From Rhizobium etli 8C-3 (GTDB lineage: Bacteria; Pseudomonadota; Alphaproteobacteria; Rhizobiales; Rhizobiaceae), in contig NZ_CP017241.1 of NCBI RefSeq assembly GCF_001908375.1, forward strand, positions 3,923,501 through 3,987,500: a DNA stretch of 64,000 bases, given 5' to 3'. This document shows, in pieces, positions 18,140 to 31,080 of this stretch (positions are counted from its first letter, which is position 1; every line of letters begins with the position of its first letter). Position numbers and translations under genes: made by a program. The notes beneath the pieces are model-generated. The model searched no databases, was not told where the DNA came from, and saw nothing but the letters and a program-made list of their open reading frames with translations.

Positions 18140-18541
18140 TCACGTCTCGACGAGCTTGAGCACCTTGTCGAAGACCTTCAACACCTGCTGCAGGTCATGG
18201 CCGCGCTTCAAGATCATGCCGTTTGCATTGATCACGCAGTAGGCGCCCTGCTTGGCGGCGAGCCTCGGATCTTTCTCGATGCGGAAAAGCGGCGTCTCGC
18301 CCGAACGTTTGAAAACGGCGAAGACCGCCTTCTCCTTCAGATGGCCGATGGCGTAATCTTTCCACTCGCCTTGGCCAACCATCCTTCCGTAGATCCACAA
18401 AATCGCGTCCAACTCGCGACGATGAAAGGTCACCGGCGGCGGGTCCTTGCTTTGCTTGTATTCTTTTAAATCGACGACGACCGAGGAACTACCACTGGCG
18501 GAACGGGCGTCGCCATGCCGCAAATCCGGCTGATCTGTCAT
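18140..18541 (-). CDS. DUF2794 family protein
   Basis: Alphaproteobacterial conserved protein of unknown function, 133 residues. After a ~35-residue Ser-rich lead, the DUF2794 core contains FHRRELDAILWIYGRMVGQGEWKDYAI, FKRSGETPLFRIEKDP and CVINANGMILKRGHDL, then a final helix. No membrane segment or signal peptide. Five bases separate its stop from that of the convergent acetyltransferase. Confidence 0.88.
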   Translation of the reverse strand: MTDQPDLRHGDARSASGSSSVVVDLKEYKQSKDPPPVTFHRRELDAILWIYGRMVGQGEWKDYAIGHLKEKAVFAVFKRSGETPLFRIEKDPRLAAKQGAYCVINANGMILKRGHDLQQVLKVFDKVLKLVET

Positions 18542-18816
18542 CAGTCTCCCAAGCCTCCGCTTATGACAGGAGTACGACAGTTTGCCCGAGCCACATCAAA
18601 TTGCAAGTGCAGCGACCATCACATTAAACATATGCTGTGCAATCTCCCGAGTGCCGCATTTCAGTCAAAACAGCGCCTCATTTCCGGAGGAAATTCGCTC
18701 ACCGATTTGGCGCCAGCGCGCCAAAGGGCCCGGCTGAGCGTATCGACCTTAACCCCAGCCCCGAATACGATCAGCCGGGCCGCCTCGTTCATCCGCCTCG
18801 AAGCAGGTAAAGCCGA

Positions 18817-19557
18817 TCAGATATTCTTGCCTGCCATGACGATGGTTGCGCCGACAATCGCAGCCGGATCGCCGTCGGCTGTCGTTGCCTGAAGCAGGAT
18901 GGCGCAGCCTTCCAGTCCCGGCTTCTGCAGGACGCTTGCAGGCAGCGTCAGGCTTGCGGCCTTGCCGTCCCACATGCCGACTGTTTCGACATCGCTGACG
19001 CTGTTGAGATAGGAAATCTTCTTGCCGCTGTTTTCGCCCTTTTCGACGTCGATCGTCTTTTCCTTGTCGAAATAGACAAGCACGACATTGGCCTTGCCAT
19101 CGCCGGCACCGATCTTGATCTCGAGCTCGTCGCCGCGCAGCTGCGCGGCCACGGGCACGGTCAAGCCCTTGCCTTCCGTCGAAAATGTATCGATCTTGCC
19201 ATAGATGGCAGAAAGGTCAGACCCGGTGAGGTGATCGCGGCCGTTGACCACGACCTGCGGCGTATAGACGTTGCTGCGGCCCATCATCCGCGCGTAACCA
19301 TACTGCCGCTCGGTGTTTTCCTTCGAACTGAGCGTGTCCGTCCACCCAAGATAATTCCAGTAGTCCACGTGATAGGCGAGTGCGATGACATCGCCCTGGG
19401 CAACCAGTTTCCGGAAGGCCGCATCGGCGGGAGGACAGGACGAGCATCCCTGCGAGGTGAAAAGTTCGACGACGCCTTTCAGCTTGCCATCTTCGGCATG
19501 AAGCGGCGCTGCAAGCACCATACCGGCGACCAACCAGATCAAAAAACGCGGCGTCAT
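18817..19557 (-). CDS. DUF1223 family secreted thioredoxin-like protein
   Basis: Exported protein of the DUF1223 family, 246 residues. Signal peptide MTPRFLIWLVAGMVLAAPLHAED. VELFTSQGCSSCPPAD carries a CxxC pair in a thioredoxin-like position (~residues 39-42), and YHVDYWNYLGWTD and YTPQVVVNGRDH follow as family hallmarks. The CxxC suggests a disulfide or redox role in the periplasm, but no activity has been assigned to the family that I know of. Monocistronic. Confidence 0.9.
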   Translation of the reverse strand: MTPRFLIWLVAGMVLAAPLHAEDGKLKGVVELFTSQGCSSCPPADAAFRKLVAQGDVIALAYHVDYWNYLGWTDTLSSKENTERQYGYARMMGRSNVYTPQVVVNGRDHLTGSDLSAIYGKIDTFSTEGKGLTVPVAAQLRGDELEIKIGAGDGKANVVLVYFDKEKTIDVEKGENSGKKISYLNSVSDVETVGMWDGKAASLTLPASVLQKPGLEGCAILLQATTADGDPAAIVGATIVMAGKNI

Positions 19558-19721
19558 TCCAACCTCTTTTCCAGAGACACGCAGCAGACCGAAAACCGCA
19601 GCCCTGACTTAGGCCCGTAGAGATAATCCTTCCGGCTGCAAACGGAAAGTCACGAAGGGGTGAGACGCCGCCTGCCGGCACAGCTCGTGGAACACATCGG
19701 CGTGAGATGGAGACCGCAAAG

Positions 19722-19750
19722 AAAAACCGCCGAAGATTGCTCTCCGGCGG
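19722..19750 (-). terminator. Intrinsic terminator after acnA
   Basis: On the minus strand CCGCCGGAGA, loop GCAA, TCTTCGGCGG, then five T (A-run 19722-19726 on plus). It lies about 30 bp past the acnA stop and is a good intrinsic terminator. Confidence 0.85.
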
Positions 19751-19776
19751 CCATTGTCTGCCCTGTTTCTCAACAA

Positions 19777-22467
<2,691 letters not shown>

Positions 22468-22727
22468 GAGAGACCCCGTTTCTGATAGCCAACACAGTCG
22501 TGCGGACGCCTATGCACTAATGCACATCAGGATGCGGGTACGGCCATTTCCGCTGTCCGCACGTGGAGAGGTTTCTCCATGTTCGGCGCAAGGATGAAAT
22601 TCACGCCGGCCGCTGGCGTGGTTGCGGGTCTTATAGATAATTTCTAAGAAAGGTGCCAGAGAGGGCTCGGCCCATTTGGGACATTTTTTGCGTCGCGGTG
22701 ACTAAAAACTTATTGAACGGAAAACCT

Positions 22728-23375
22728 ATGCATCTCGACGCCTCCAATCTCGCTGCCAGGCGGGGCGAAGACCTGATTTTCGCAGACTTGTCCTTTCGCC
22801 TCGAGGCAGGCGAAGCGCTGGTTTTGACTGGGAAAAACGGATCGGGAAAGTCCACTTTGCTGCGCGTCGTGGCCGGTCTTTTAGGGCCGGAAAGGGGCAC
22901 GGTTGAATTCACTGATTCGCGTGGTGGAACGGAGCGGAATGCGCGTGAGGTCAGCCACTATCTCGGCCATCGCAACGCGATGAAAAGCGAGCTGACCGTC
23001 TCCGAAAATCTCGCCTTCTGGCAAAACTTTCTCGGCGACGTGCTCGGCGTATCGCAACTGTCGATCGAAGACGCGGCCGCCGCCGTCGGCCTTTCGGGCA
23101 TTACGCATCTTCCCTTCGGCTACCTCTCCGCAGGCCAGCAACGCCGCTTTGCCTTCGCCAAGCTGCTCGTCGCCTACCGCCCGGTCTGGATTCTCGACGA
23201 GCCGACCGCAGCACTCGACGCAAGCGCCGACCGCCTGTTTGCCGATCTCATCGACGCCCACCGGAAAAAGGGCGGCATCGTTGTCGCCGCGACCCACCAG
23301 CCGCTCGGGCTTGAAAATTCCCGGGAACTGAAGATGACGGGCTTTGCGGGTGCGGATCGGGGAGTTTGGGGTTGA
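22728..23375 (+). CDS. ccmA: Heme exporter ATP-binding protein CcmA
   Basis: ATPase of the CcmABCD complex that releases heme-loaded CcmE during cytochrome c maturation. 215 residues; Walker A GKNGSGKST, variant signature LSAGQQRRFAFAKLL and Walker B WILDEPTAALD. ATG at 22728 (MHLDASNLAA); the frame runs upstream to 22653 without support. First gene of ccmABCDG; 115 bp separate it from ccmB. Confidence 0.94.
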   Translation: MHLDASNLAARRGEDLIFADLSFRLEAGEALVLTGKNGSGKSTLLRVVAGLLGPERGTVEFTDSRGGTERNAREVSHYLGHRNAMKSELTVSENLAFWQNFLGDVLGVSQLSIEDAAAAVGLSGITHLPFGYLSAGQQRRFAFAKLLVAYRPVWILDEPTAALDASADRLFADLIDAHRKKGGIVVAATHQPLGLENSRELKMTGFAGADRGVWG

Positions 23376-23490
23376 CGAAGCTTGTGACAGACCTCGAGAA
23401 GCAGCAAGCAGCGCCGCGCGTGAACCCCTTGCTCTTGTTCAAAGGGCTTGGAGAGGGGTGCCTGGCCATCCGCGTAGAAGGACACCCGGC

Positions 23491-24150
23491 ATGACCGCCC
23501 TCTTCTTCCGCGACCTGAAACTTTCCATCCGCGCCGGCGGCGGCGCCCTGATCGGGGTGCTGTTTTTCCTCACCGTCGTTGCTGTCATCCCGTTCGGCGT
23601 CGGGCCGGACCTGAACCTGCTTTCGCGGATCGGTCCCGCCATCGTCTGGATTGGCGCGCTGCTTGCGGCACTGCTGGGTCTTGACCGGCTTTTCCAAGCC
23701 GAACGTGACGACGGTTCGCTGGACTTGATGCTGATGCAGGAAACGCCGCTCGTGCTGACGGTCCTTGTCAAGTGCTTCGCGCATTGGACGGCGACCAGCC
23801 TGCCCTTGGTGATTGCCTCCCCGTTCCTCGGTCTCTTCATGAACATGGACGAGATCGCGATCGGCGCAACGGTACTGACGCTCTTGGCCGGCTCGCCCGC
23901 CATCACCTTCATCGGCGCCGTCGGCGCGGCTGTCGCCGTCGCTCTTCCGCGCGGCGGGCTCTTGGTGTCGATCCTTGTTCTGCCATTGACCATTCCGGTG
24001 CTGATCTTCGGCGTCAGCGCCACCTATGCGGCAGTGGAAGATCCGGCACCTTTCCTGCCCCCTTTCCTCATTCTGATCGCATTGACGATGTTCTTTGCCG
24101 TCATCGGTCCGGCGGCCGCAGCACTTGCGCTGCGAAACACATCGGATTGA
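23491..24150 (+). CDS. ccmB: Heme exporter protein CcmB
   Basis: Membrane subunit of CcmABCD, 219 residues, six helices. MTALFFRDLKLSIRAGGG at the N-terminus, IGALLAALLGLDRLFQAERDDGSLD after helix two and the hydrophobic C-terminal half match CcmB. ATG at 23491; the 49 codons of open frame upstream lack homologous character. Lies between ccmA and ccmC. Confidence 0.95.
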   Translation: MTALFFRDLKLSIRAGGGALIGVLFFLTVVAVIPFGVGPDLNLLSRIGPAIVWIGALLAALLGLDRLFQAERDDGSLDLMLMQETPLVLTVLVKCFAHWTATSLPLVIASPFLGLFMNMDEIAIGATVLTLLAGSPAITFIGAVGAAVAVALPRGGLLVSILVLPLTIPVLIFGVSATYAAVEDPAPFLPPFLILIALTMFFAVIGPAAAALALRNTSD

Positions 24151-24208
24151 TCGGCTCTTTGATCACGATCAATTGCGGGAGCACCGCGTTCAAGGTAAAT
24201 AACCGGTC

Positions 24209-24970
24209 ATGAACGAAACAAGCCTTGCCATCAGCAAATTCAGCGATCTCGCCAATCCGACGCGGTTTCTGGCGCTGGCGCAGCGCACCATCCCGTGGAT
24301 GGCGGCGGCAACGGCGCTCTGTCTGATTGTCGGATTGTACCTCAGCTTCTCGACGAAAGGCGACTACCAGCAGGGCGAAACCGTCCGCATCATGTATCTC
24401 CACGTGCCTTCGGCCTGGCTTTCGATGATGTGCTACACCGTGATGACTATTTCGGCGATCGGCACGCTCGTCTGGCGCCATCCGCTGGCCGATGTCTCCG
24501 CCAAGGCCGCCGCACCACTCGGCGCTGCCTTCACTCTCCTTGCATTGGTCACCGGTTCTCTCTGGGGCAAGCCCATGTGGGGGACCTGGTGGGTCTGGGA
24601 CGCGCGGCTGACGTCGGTCTTCATTCTCTTCCTGATGTATCTCGGCCTGATTGCGCTGAACCGCGCCATCGATGATCCGTCAAGGGCCGCCCGTGTCACC
24701 GCGGTTCTGATCCTCGTCGGGTTCGTCAATATCCCGATCATCAAGTTTTCGGTCGACTGGTGGAACACGCTGCATCAGCCTGCAAGCGTCGTGCGCCTCG
24801 CCGGCCCCGCGATCGACCCGGAGTTCCTGCGCCCGCTTTTCGTGATGGCGATCGGCTTCACGCTGCTCTTCTTCACGCTGCACGTCATGGCGATGCGCAA
24901 CGAAATCTGGCGGCGCCGCGTTGCCGCCCAGCGCCGTCTGGCCGCGCGGCTGGCAAGCCGTGAGGATTGA
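24209..24970 (+). CDS. ccmC: Heme-handling protein CcmC
   Basis: Membrane protein that delivers heme to CcmE in the periplasm. 253 residues, six helices. The tryptophan-rich WGTWWVWDARLTS is the heme-binding WWD motif; the flanking His ligands are in YLHVPSAW and in NTLHQPAS. Follows ccmB by 58 bp and runs into ccmD with three bases between. Confidence 0.97.
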   Translation: MNETSLAISKFSDLANPTRFLALAQRTIPWMAAATALCLIVGLYLSFSTKGDYQQGETVRIMYLHVPSAWLSMMCYTVMTISAIGTLVWRHPLADVSAKAAAPLGAAFTLLALVTGSLWGKPMWGTWWVWDARLTSVFILFLMYLGLIALNRAIDDPSRAARVTAVLILVGFVNIPIIKFSVDWWNTLHQPASVVRLAGPAIDPEFLRPLFVMAIGFTLLFFTLHVMAMRNEIWRRRVAAQRRLAARLASRED

Positions 24971-24973
24971 CCG

Positions 24974-25141
24974 ATGACGCATGCCTTTTACGTTTACAGT
25001 TCCTATGGGTTCGCCGCTTTCGTCACCATCGCCGTGACGCTGTGGATCTGGGTGGACGGGCGCGCGCGGCAAAAGGAACTGGCGGCCCTCGAAGCTTCGG
25101 GTATCCGCCGCCGTTCGGCGCGTCCGAAGGATAGCCAATGA
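24974..25141 (+). CDS. ccmD: Heme exporter protein CcmD
   Basis: Short membrane protein (55 residues) that holds CcmE to the CcmABC complex. One helix ([18 protein letters not shown]) followed by a basic tail with [18 protein letters not shown], exactly the CcmD pattern. ATG at 24974 comes three bases after the ccmC stop; its TGA overlaps the ATG of ccmG (ATGA at 25138). Confidence 0.93.
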   Translation: MTHAFYVYSSYGFAAFVTIAVTLWIWVDGRARQKELAALEASGIRRRSARPKDSQ

Positions 25142-25743
25142 GCACGCCGCAGGCAGATCGACCAAAACCGCGCGGCTTTGCCCGTTATGCGCTGGCATTG
25201 ATCCCGCTCGTGGTTTTCGGTGGCATTGCCGCGACGGCAGCAAAGATGCTTTACGATCAGGATTTTCACGGCAAGAACATTTCCGAGATTCCTTCAGCGC
25301 TGATCGGCACCAAAGCTCCGGCATTGAACCTGCCACCGCTGGAAGGGTCAAATCTGCCGCCGCTGACGGATAGTGCGATCAAGGGCAAGCTGACGCTGGT
25401 CAATGTCTTTGCCTCCTGGTGCCTTCCTTGCCGGGAAGAGCATCCAATCCTGACGGAACTGGCAAAGGACAAGCGGCTCAACATCGTCGCGATCAACTAC
25501 AAGGACAAGAACGACAGCGCGCTGCGCTTTCTCGGCGAGCTCGGAAACCCCTATGCAGCAATCGGTGTCGATCCGAATGGCAAGGCGGCGATCGACTGGG
25601 GCGTCTACGGCATTCCTGAGAGTTACCTGGTCGCCACCGACGGCACGATCCTCTATAAACGCGTCGGCCCCTTCGACGATGTCAGCCTCAAGGAAGGCCT
25701 CTATCCGGCAATGGAAAAGGCGCTCGGGAAACCGGTTTCCTAG
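25138..25743 (+). CDS. ccmG: Thiol:disulfide interchange protein CcmG/DsbE
   Basis: Membrane-anchored periplasmic thioredoxin that reduces apocytochrome c before heme attachment. 201 residues; N-terminal anchor helix ([21 protein letters not shown]), active site [12 protein letters not shown] (CxxC), the acidic [11 protein letters not shown] cis-Pro loop. Last gene of the operon; its stop overlaps that of the convergent DUF2585 gene. ccmE, F and H are not in the window. Confidence 0.95.
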   Translation: MSTPQADRPKPRGFARYALALIPLVVFGGIAATAAKMLYDQDFHGKNISEIPSALIGTKAPALNLPPLEGSNLPPLTDSAIKGKLTLVNVFASWCLPCREEHPILTELAKDKRLNIVAINYKDKNDSALRFLGELGNPYAAIGVDPNGKAAIDWGVYGIPESYLVATDGTILYKRVGPFDDVSLKEGLYPAMEKALGKPVS

Positions 25744-26327
25744 ACCGCACTTTGCCAGGCCTTGACCGCCTCGACTGGAAAGATCAGCATCAGCACGTTG
25801 AGCGTCAGGTTGTCACGGATCATGTAACCCGTAAAGATCTCGAAAAAGAAGGCGATGGCGACTGTGAGCGCGATCGGAGCGCGGGCAGCGAAGAAGAAGC
25901 CGGCGACCATGAAGACGGTGTCCATGGCCGAGTTGAGGATACTATCGCCGTAATAATCGAGGGAGATCGTCGCCGCGCGGTAGCGCTCGATGATGATCGG
26001 CGAGTTCTCGAGCAGTTCCCAGCCGGATTCGACGACAAGCGCCAGAAGCAGGCGCACGGCGATCGGCCTGTTGCGTAGCACCAGATGCGCCAGCCCATAG
26101 AACAGGAAACCGTGAATGATGTGGGACGGCGTGTACCAGTCCGAAAGATGCTGGGAATTGCCGCTCGAGTTGACGACGCCTTCCCACAGCTTGACATAGC
26201 CGCAGGAGCAGATCGGCGTGCGGCCCATCAGGTACTCGGCAGCGATCTGGAGGATCAAGACCGCCAGGCAGGCCGCGAACCAGAAATTCTGATGTCTCGC
26301 TCTTTGCGCTGCACTGAACGCCGTCAC
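25740..26327 (-). CDS. UPF0314 / DUF2585 family membrane protein
   Basis: Conserved alphaproteobacterial inner-membrane protein, 195 residues, about five helices. Family marks are [17 protein letters not shown] with a Cys pair, [14 protein letters not shown] with His residues, and [18 protein letters not shown]. The His/Glu-rich intramembrane set hints at a metal or catalytic site (inference). Overlaps ispZ start by four bases, so it belongs to the ftsY-ispZ unit. Confidence 0.88.
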   Translation of the reverse strand: MTAFSAAQRARHQNFWFAACLAVLILQIAAEYLMGRTPICSCGYVKLWEGVVNSSGNSQHLSDWYTPSHIIHGFLFYGLAHLVLRNRPIAVRLLLALVVESGWELLENSPIIIERYRAATISLDYYGDSILNSAMDTVFMVAGFFFAARAPIALTVAIAFFFEIFTGYMIRDNLTLNVLMLIFPVEAVKAWQSAV

Positions 26328-26968
26328 TTCTCGGTTTCTCCTGCAGGAGTTATCGAATGCTTCATGATGAGCGGCATCTGCGCCATGGTGAAGATGATGG
26401 TGATCGGCATCGTCCCCCAGACCTTGAAGGTCACCCAGAAGTCATCGGAAAAATTGCGCCAGACGGCTTCGTTCAGAACGGCAAGGAACAGGAAGAAGAT
26501 GCCCCAACGAACCGTCAGCTTGCGCCAGCCTTCAGCGTCGAGCTGAAAGGCCGCGTTGAACACGTAGCCGAGCAGCGACCTGCCAAGGGCAAGCCCGCCC
26601 AAAAGAGCGACACCGAACAGCGTGTTGACGATCGTCGGCTTCATTTTGATGAAGGTTTCGTTCTGCAGGTAGATCGATAGCGAACCGAAGATCAAGACGA
26701 CGATGCCTGACACGAAGGGCATGATCGGCAGATGACCGAGGACGAGCTTGGAAACGACGAGCGAGACGATCGTCGCCGCCATGAAAAGTCCCGTCGCCAC
26801 GAAGAGCGGCCCGCCGAGTTCCGACAATGCGGGGAATTGCTCGACCAGCCAGGCGCCACGCAGATTGGCGAAGAAGAAGATCAGCAGCGGCCCGAGTTCC
26901 AGCGCCAGCTTCAGCATCGGATGGTGGCGGTCGGCGGCGCTGGGGGTCATATCGCTTTCAGTGGTCAT
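26324..26968 (-). CDS. ispZ: Intracellular septation protein A (YciB family)
   Basis: Inner-membrane protein of the YciB/IspZ family, implicated in cell envelope synthesis and division. About 214 residues with six helices; [47 protein letters not shown] and [16 protein letters not shown] are conserved. Start uncertain among ATGs at 26998, 26968 and 26950; I take 26968. Downstream of ftsY by ~60 bp, coupled to the DUF2585 gene. Confidence 0.88.
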   Translation of the reverse strand: MTTESDMTPSAADRHHPMLKLALELGPLLIFFFANLRGAWLVEQFPALSELGGPLFVATGLFMAATIVSLVVSKLVLGHLPIMPFVSGIVVLIFGSLSIYLQNETFIKMKPTIVNTLFGVALLGGLALGRSLLGYVFNAAFQLDAEGWRKLTVRWGIFFLFLAVLNEAVWRNFSDDFWVTFKVWGTMPITIIFTMAQMPLIMKHSITPAGETEK

Positions 26969-27031
26969 GTATTCGTCAAACCTGTTCGTCGTTTGCATGG
27001 GCTTGCGCGCTGTTGCGGCTTATCTGTGGCA

Positions 27032-28600
27032 TCATTGCCCAAGCCCGGCAATGGCATGAGCGAAATCCTCGGCCTCGAAGGGCTCCAGATCGTCTACGCC
27101 TTCGCCGACGCCGATGAAATAGACCGGCAGCTTGTGCTTTGCGGAGATCGCAACAAGGATGCCGCCCCTCGCAGTACCGTCGAGCTTGGTCATGATCAGG
27201 CCGTTGACGCCTGCAATATTGCGGAAGATTTCGACCTGATTGAGAGCGTTCTGGCCGGTGGTCGCATCCAGCGTCTGCAGCACCGTGTGCGGGGCGTCGG
27301 GATCGAGCTTTCCGAGCACACGGACGATCTTTTCGAGCTCCGCCATCAGCTCCGCCTTGTTTTGCAAACGACCGGCGGTATCGATGATCAGCACGTCGCA
27401 CTTTTTCGCCTTCGCCTGCTCGAAGGCATCATAGGCAAGACCTGCGGCATCCGCACCAAGCTTCGTGCCGATGAATTCCGACTTCGTGCGATCGGCCCAG
27501 ATCTTCAACTGCTCGATCGCCGCGGCGCGGAAAGTATCGCCCGCCGCCACCATGACCTTCAATCCGGCACCCGAAAGTTTCGCCGCCAGCTTGCCGATCG
27601 TCGTCGTCTTGCCGGTGCCGTTGACGCCGACGACGAGAATGACATGGGGCTTGTGGGTGAGATCGAGCTGCAAAGGCTTTGCGACCGGCTTCAACACTTT
27701 GGCTATTTCCGATGCCATGATGCGGCTGACATCCTCGCCGGTCACATCCTTGCCATAGCGCTCTGAGGCGAGCGTATCGGTGACGCGCATGGCGGTTTCG
27801 ACGCCGAGGTCGGCTTGTATCAGCAGGTCTTCGAGATCCTGAAGCGTGTCGTCGTCCAGTTTGCGCTTGGTAAAGAGCGCGGAAATCTGGCCCGTGAGTT
27901 GCGACGAAGTGCGCGCCAGACCGGCGCGCAGACGCTGGAACCAGGTGAGCTTAGGGTAAGGAGCAATCGGCTCCGCCTCGGTGGTTTTCGCAGTGGTTGC
28001 AAAGCCCTTGGGAAGTAGAGGTTGCGTCTTTGAAGCATCCTCGCCATCTGCGTCACGCAAAGGAGCATCCTCCGCTACCCCGCCGGGCGTCTCCCCCCCA
28101 AGCAAGGAGATTGGCTGGGGAGGAACGGTTTGGCCTTCCTCGGCCGCCCCTGAAATCTCTTCGGGACGAATATCCGTGACTTCATCATGAGAAGCATCAA
28201 AAACCGGCGCCTCGTCCGCCGCCTGATCTCCCGAAGAAACTGAGGGGGGTGTCTTTGCCGTGGGCGTTTCTTTGGCTGGCGTTTCTGGCTCGGCTTCAGC
28301 CTCTGCCTCCAGCAGCGACAGTGGTATCACACCAAGATCGCCAATCTGGTAGGCGGCCGGAAGGATCGCCGCATCTTCGGCGTCTTCGGAGGGCTCGACA
28401 GCGTCCGCAGCCGGGGCGGCGCCCGCGATATCCAACTGTTCCGGAAAAGCGGGATCGCTTGCAAGCGGCAGGTGTTCCTCGTGCGAATGCGGGCCTGGTT
28501 CGGCTTCGAGAACCTTTGTCTGCGAAGCCTCCGGCGCCTGCTCTTCCGCCGGCTTTTCCTTGCCGAAGGTGAAGACCTTTTTGATGAAGCTGAGCGCCAT
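27032..28600 (-). CDS. ftsY: Signal recognition particle receptor FtsY
   Basis: SRP receptor GTPase that docks Ffh-ribosome complexes at the membrane. 522 residues. A long acidic, Pro/Glu/Ala-rich N-terminal domain (residues ~10-215) precedes the N domain and the G domain with GVNGTGKTTTIGKLA (G1), DTFRAAA, DTAGRLQN (G3) and TKLDGTARGG (G4). ATG at 28600. Transcribed after mtaB (16 bp gap) and before ispZ. The A domain is longer than in E. coli relative to NG, as in other rhizobia. Confidence 0.96.
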   Translation of the reverse strand: MALSFIKKVFTFGKEKPAEEQAPEASQTKVLEAEPGPHSHEEHLPLASDPAFPEQLDIAGAAPAADAVEPSEDAEDAAILPAAYQIGDLGVIPLSLLEAEAEAEPETPAKETPTAKTPPSVSSGDQAADEAPVFDASHDEVTDIRPEEISGAAEEGQTVPPQPISLLGGETPGGVAEDAPLRDADGEDASKTQPLLPKGFATTAKTTEAEPIAPYPKLTWFQRLRAGLARTSSQLTGQISALFTKRKLDDDTLQDLEDLLIQADLGVETAMRVTDTLASERYGKDVTGEDVSRIMASEIAKVLKPVAKPLQLDLTHKPHVILVVGVNGTGKTTTIGKLAAKLSGAGLKVMVAAGDTFRAAAIEQLKIWADRTKSEFIGTKLGADAAGLAYDAFEQAKAKKCDVLIIDTAGRLQNKAELMAELEKIVRVLGKLDPDAPHTVLQTLDATTGQNALNQVEIFRNIAGVNGLIMTKLDGTARGGILVAISAKHKLPVYFIGVGEGVDDLEPFEAEDFAHAIAGLGQ

Positions 28601-28616
28601 GGGGAATTCCGTGAAA

Positions 28617-29891
28617 TCAGGCCGCGTCGGCGGCTGTCAATTGCATGTCGAGATGTTTGCCATTATGGCCGGTGATGATTGCCTCGACGAATGAACGCGG
28701 CCGAAGATCGGGGACTGCGACAAGCGTGAAGTTCTCGGTATGTGCAAGCCCGTTGTTTTCCACAAGCAGCCTTTGGCGCGTTCCGACCATCTGATCCAGA
28801 TGGGACTGATGAAGCTGATGTCCAGTAGCACGAAGCCTTACCGCACGATCCTTGACGATCGACCGGTCGATCTGCGGCATGCGGGCTGCCGGCGTACCTG
28901 GGCGAGGGCTGTAGGGGAAGACATGCAGATGGGCGACCCTGGCTTCTTCCGCCAGGCTTGCGGCATTTTCGAACATCTCTTCGGTCTCGGTCGGGAAACC
29001 GGCGATCATATCGGCGCCGAAGCACATGTCTGGACGCAGACGGCGAACCTGATCGACGAAGGCAAGCGCATCGGCGCGTGAATGCCGCCGTTTCATGCGC
29101 TTCAGGATCATGTCGTCGCCATGTTGCAGCGAAAGATGCAGGTGCGGCATGAAACGCGGCTCATCGGCAACCAGATCGAACAGATGCTTGTCTGCCTCGA
29201 TGCTGTCGATCGACGACAAGCGCAGTCTTCGAATGTCCGGCACCTGCTTCAGAAGCGTCTTGGCAAGCAGCCCGAGCGTCGGCTCGCCGGGTAGGTCGGC
29301 GCCGTAACTGGTGGCATCGACGCCCGTCAGCACGATCTCGCGGTAGCCGCTATCGACGAGATTGCGCGCCTGATCGACTACGGCACCCATGGGCACGGAG
29401 CGGGAATTGCCGCGGCCATAGGGAATGATGCAGAAGGTACAGCGATGGTCGCATCCGTTCTGCACCTGGATAAAGGCGCGCACATGCCCGTCGATATGCT
29501 TCACCATCTGCGGCGCCGTCTGGCGCACGCTCATGATGTCGTTGACGCGCAGCTTCTCTTCGGCGCCCACTCCGAAATCGGGCAGGGCACGATATGAGAA
29601 GGTGTTGAGCTTCTCCTCGTTGCCGAGAACGGCGTCGACCTCGGCCATTTCTGCGAAGGTCTGCTTTTCGGTCTGGGCCGCGCAGCCCGTCACGATGATG
29701 CGCGCATGCGGATTTTCGCGTCGTGCCCGGCGGATGGCCTGCCGCGCCTGACGCACGGCCTCGCCTGTGACGGCGCAGGTATTCACCAAAATGGCATTGT
29801 CGAGCCCGGCCTTTTCCGCCTCCGCCCGCATCACTTCGGATTCGTAGGTATTGAGACGGCAGCCGAAGGTGATGACCTCAACGCCGCTCAC
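28617..29891 (-). CDS. mtaB: tRNA ms2t6A37 methylthiotransferase MtaB
   Basis: Radical-SAM methylthiotransferase that converts t6A37 to ms2t6A37 in tRNAs reading ANN codons. 424 residues. N-terminal UPF0004 domain with three Cys (FGCRLN, NTCAVTG, TGCAAQ), radical-SAM motif CDHRCTFC (C-x3-C-x2-C), and a C-terminal TRAM-like part ([14 protein letters not shown]). Start is a GTG at 29891 overlapping the dapF TGA; longer frames upstream are antisense shadows of dapF. Operon order dapF-mtaB-ftsY. Confidence 0.93.
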   Translation of the reverse strand: MSGVEVITFGCRLNTYESEVMRAEAEKAGLDNAILVNTCAVTGEAVRQARQAIRRARRENPHARIIVTGCAAQTEKQTFAEMAEVDAVLGNEEKLNTFSYRALPDFGVGAEEKLRVNDIMSVRQTAPQMVKHIDGHVRAFIQVQNGCDHRCTFCIIPYGRGNSRSVPMGAVVDQARNLVDSGYREIVLTGVDATSYGADLPGEPTLGLLAKTLLKQVPDIRRLRLSSIDSIEADKHLFDLVADEPRFMPHLHLSLQHGDDMILKRMKRRHSRADALAFVDQVRRLRPDMCFGADMIAGFPTETEEMFENAASLAEEARVAHLHVFPYSPRPGTPAARMPQIDRSIVKDRAVRLRATGHQLHQSHLDQMVGTRQRLLVENNGLAHTENFTLVAVPDLRPRSFVEAIITGHNGKHLDMQLTAADAA

Positions 29892-30793
29892 TGCGCCTCG
29901 GCCTCCTGCGCCTGATCGCGCGCCCACGAACCGCTGGAAGGGTCGAGCGTACCGGACCATTCCCATTCGGCAGGACCGGTCATGATCACGTGGTCGTCGC
30001 CGTCGCGCCATTCGATCGACAATATGCCGGGCGGCTTGGCGCTGGCGACATGAATCTCGACCCTGCGGCCGGTGCGGCCCGTGCGGGCAGCGCTGACAGC
30101 GGTTGCGCAGGCAGCCGAACCGCAGGCAAGCGTCAAGCCCGCACCGCGTTCCCATGTGCGTGTCGTGATCGAGGTCGGCGAGGTGATTTGCGCCAGCGTG
30201 ATATTGGCGCGCTCGGGAAACATCGGATGATTCTCAAGCAACGGCCCAAAGCGCGCAAGATCAAAGGACATCACATCCCTGTCGACCCAGAAGACGGCGT
30301 GCGGGTTGCCCATCGACATGGTGGAGGGCGAATGCAGGACCGGGCTGTCGATCGGACCGATTTGCAGTTCAATGCGGCTGGTATCGTGAAATTCTTCCGC
30401 GAGCGGGATCTTGTCCCAGTCGAAAACAGGCTTGCCCATGTCGACCGAGATCGTACCGTCGTCATGCTCGACGGCATTGAGGATGCCTGCCACCGTCTGG
30501 AAAGTGAAAACCTTCTTGCCGGTTTCCGCAGCAAGAGCCTGCACGACGCAACGCGTGCCATTGCCGCAGGCTTGCGCCTTTGATCCATCGGAATTCAGGA
30601 TGTCGATCCAGGCATCGGTGCCTTGAGCCCTTGGGTCGTGGATCGCCATGATCTGATCGAAGGCCGTGTCCGGATGGGCATTGAGCGCAATTGCAGCAGC
30701 AGGCGTCACCTTGTCTGCGCGGCCGCGCATGTCGACAACCAGGATCTTGTTGCCAAGCCCGTTCATCTTCGCGAATTCGACCGTTGCGCTCAT
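29888..30793 (-). CDS. dapF: Diaminopimelate epimerase
   Basis: Epimerises LL- to meso-diaminopimelate for lysine and peptidoglycan. 301 residues. The two catalytic Cys are in ACGNGTRC and [10 protein letters not shown], the classic pair. KMNGLGN at the N-terminus and [10 protein letters not shown] in the middle confirm it. ATG at 30793. First gene of dapF-mtaB-ftsY-ispZ-DUF2585. The C-terminus extends ~15 residues past the usual end. Confidence 0.96.
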   Translation of the reverse strand: MSATVEFAKMNGLGNKILVVDMRGRADKVTPAAAIALNAHPDTAFDQIMAIHDPRAQGTDAWIDILNSDGSKAQACGNGTRCVVQALAAETGKKVFTFQTVAGILNAVEHDDGTISVDMGKPVFDWDKIPLAEEFHDTSRIELQIGPIDSPVLHSPSTMSMGNPHAVFWVDRDVMSFDLARFGPLLENHPMFPERANITLAQITSPTSITTRTWERGAGLTLACGSAACATAVSAARTGRTGRRVEIHVASAKPPGILSIEWRDGDDHVIMTGPAEWEWSGTLDPSSGSWARDQAQEAEAQ

Positions 30794-31080
30794 AGGCTCA
30801 TTCCGTGTCCATTTTGGCTGTATATGGCCGAAACGCGCGGGAATTACCAGTGGGTGCGGGCAATGACCAGTCGGCGACGCTTCGCTGCCCGGCTCTTTTT
30901 CGCCGGTCGAATCGCAGGAAGCGCCGGCATGACAGACGCCATGCTGCCGGCACCGATGTCTGGACAGTGGCCGGCCGCCGCCTCGAAGATTGAGAAAAGT
31001 CGCAATGGCCTAGCACTTTTCGTCGGTTGAAGGCATTCTTGACAATGGGATGCGTGTTCTTGGCAAAGGGAGGATAGCCG

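Noticed and set aside
30824..31030. 68-codon plus-strand frame between dapF and the EF-G-like gene
   Set aside because: No ribosome site, no recognised similarity, Arg/Ala-rich composition typical of random GC-rich frames.
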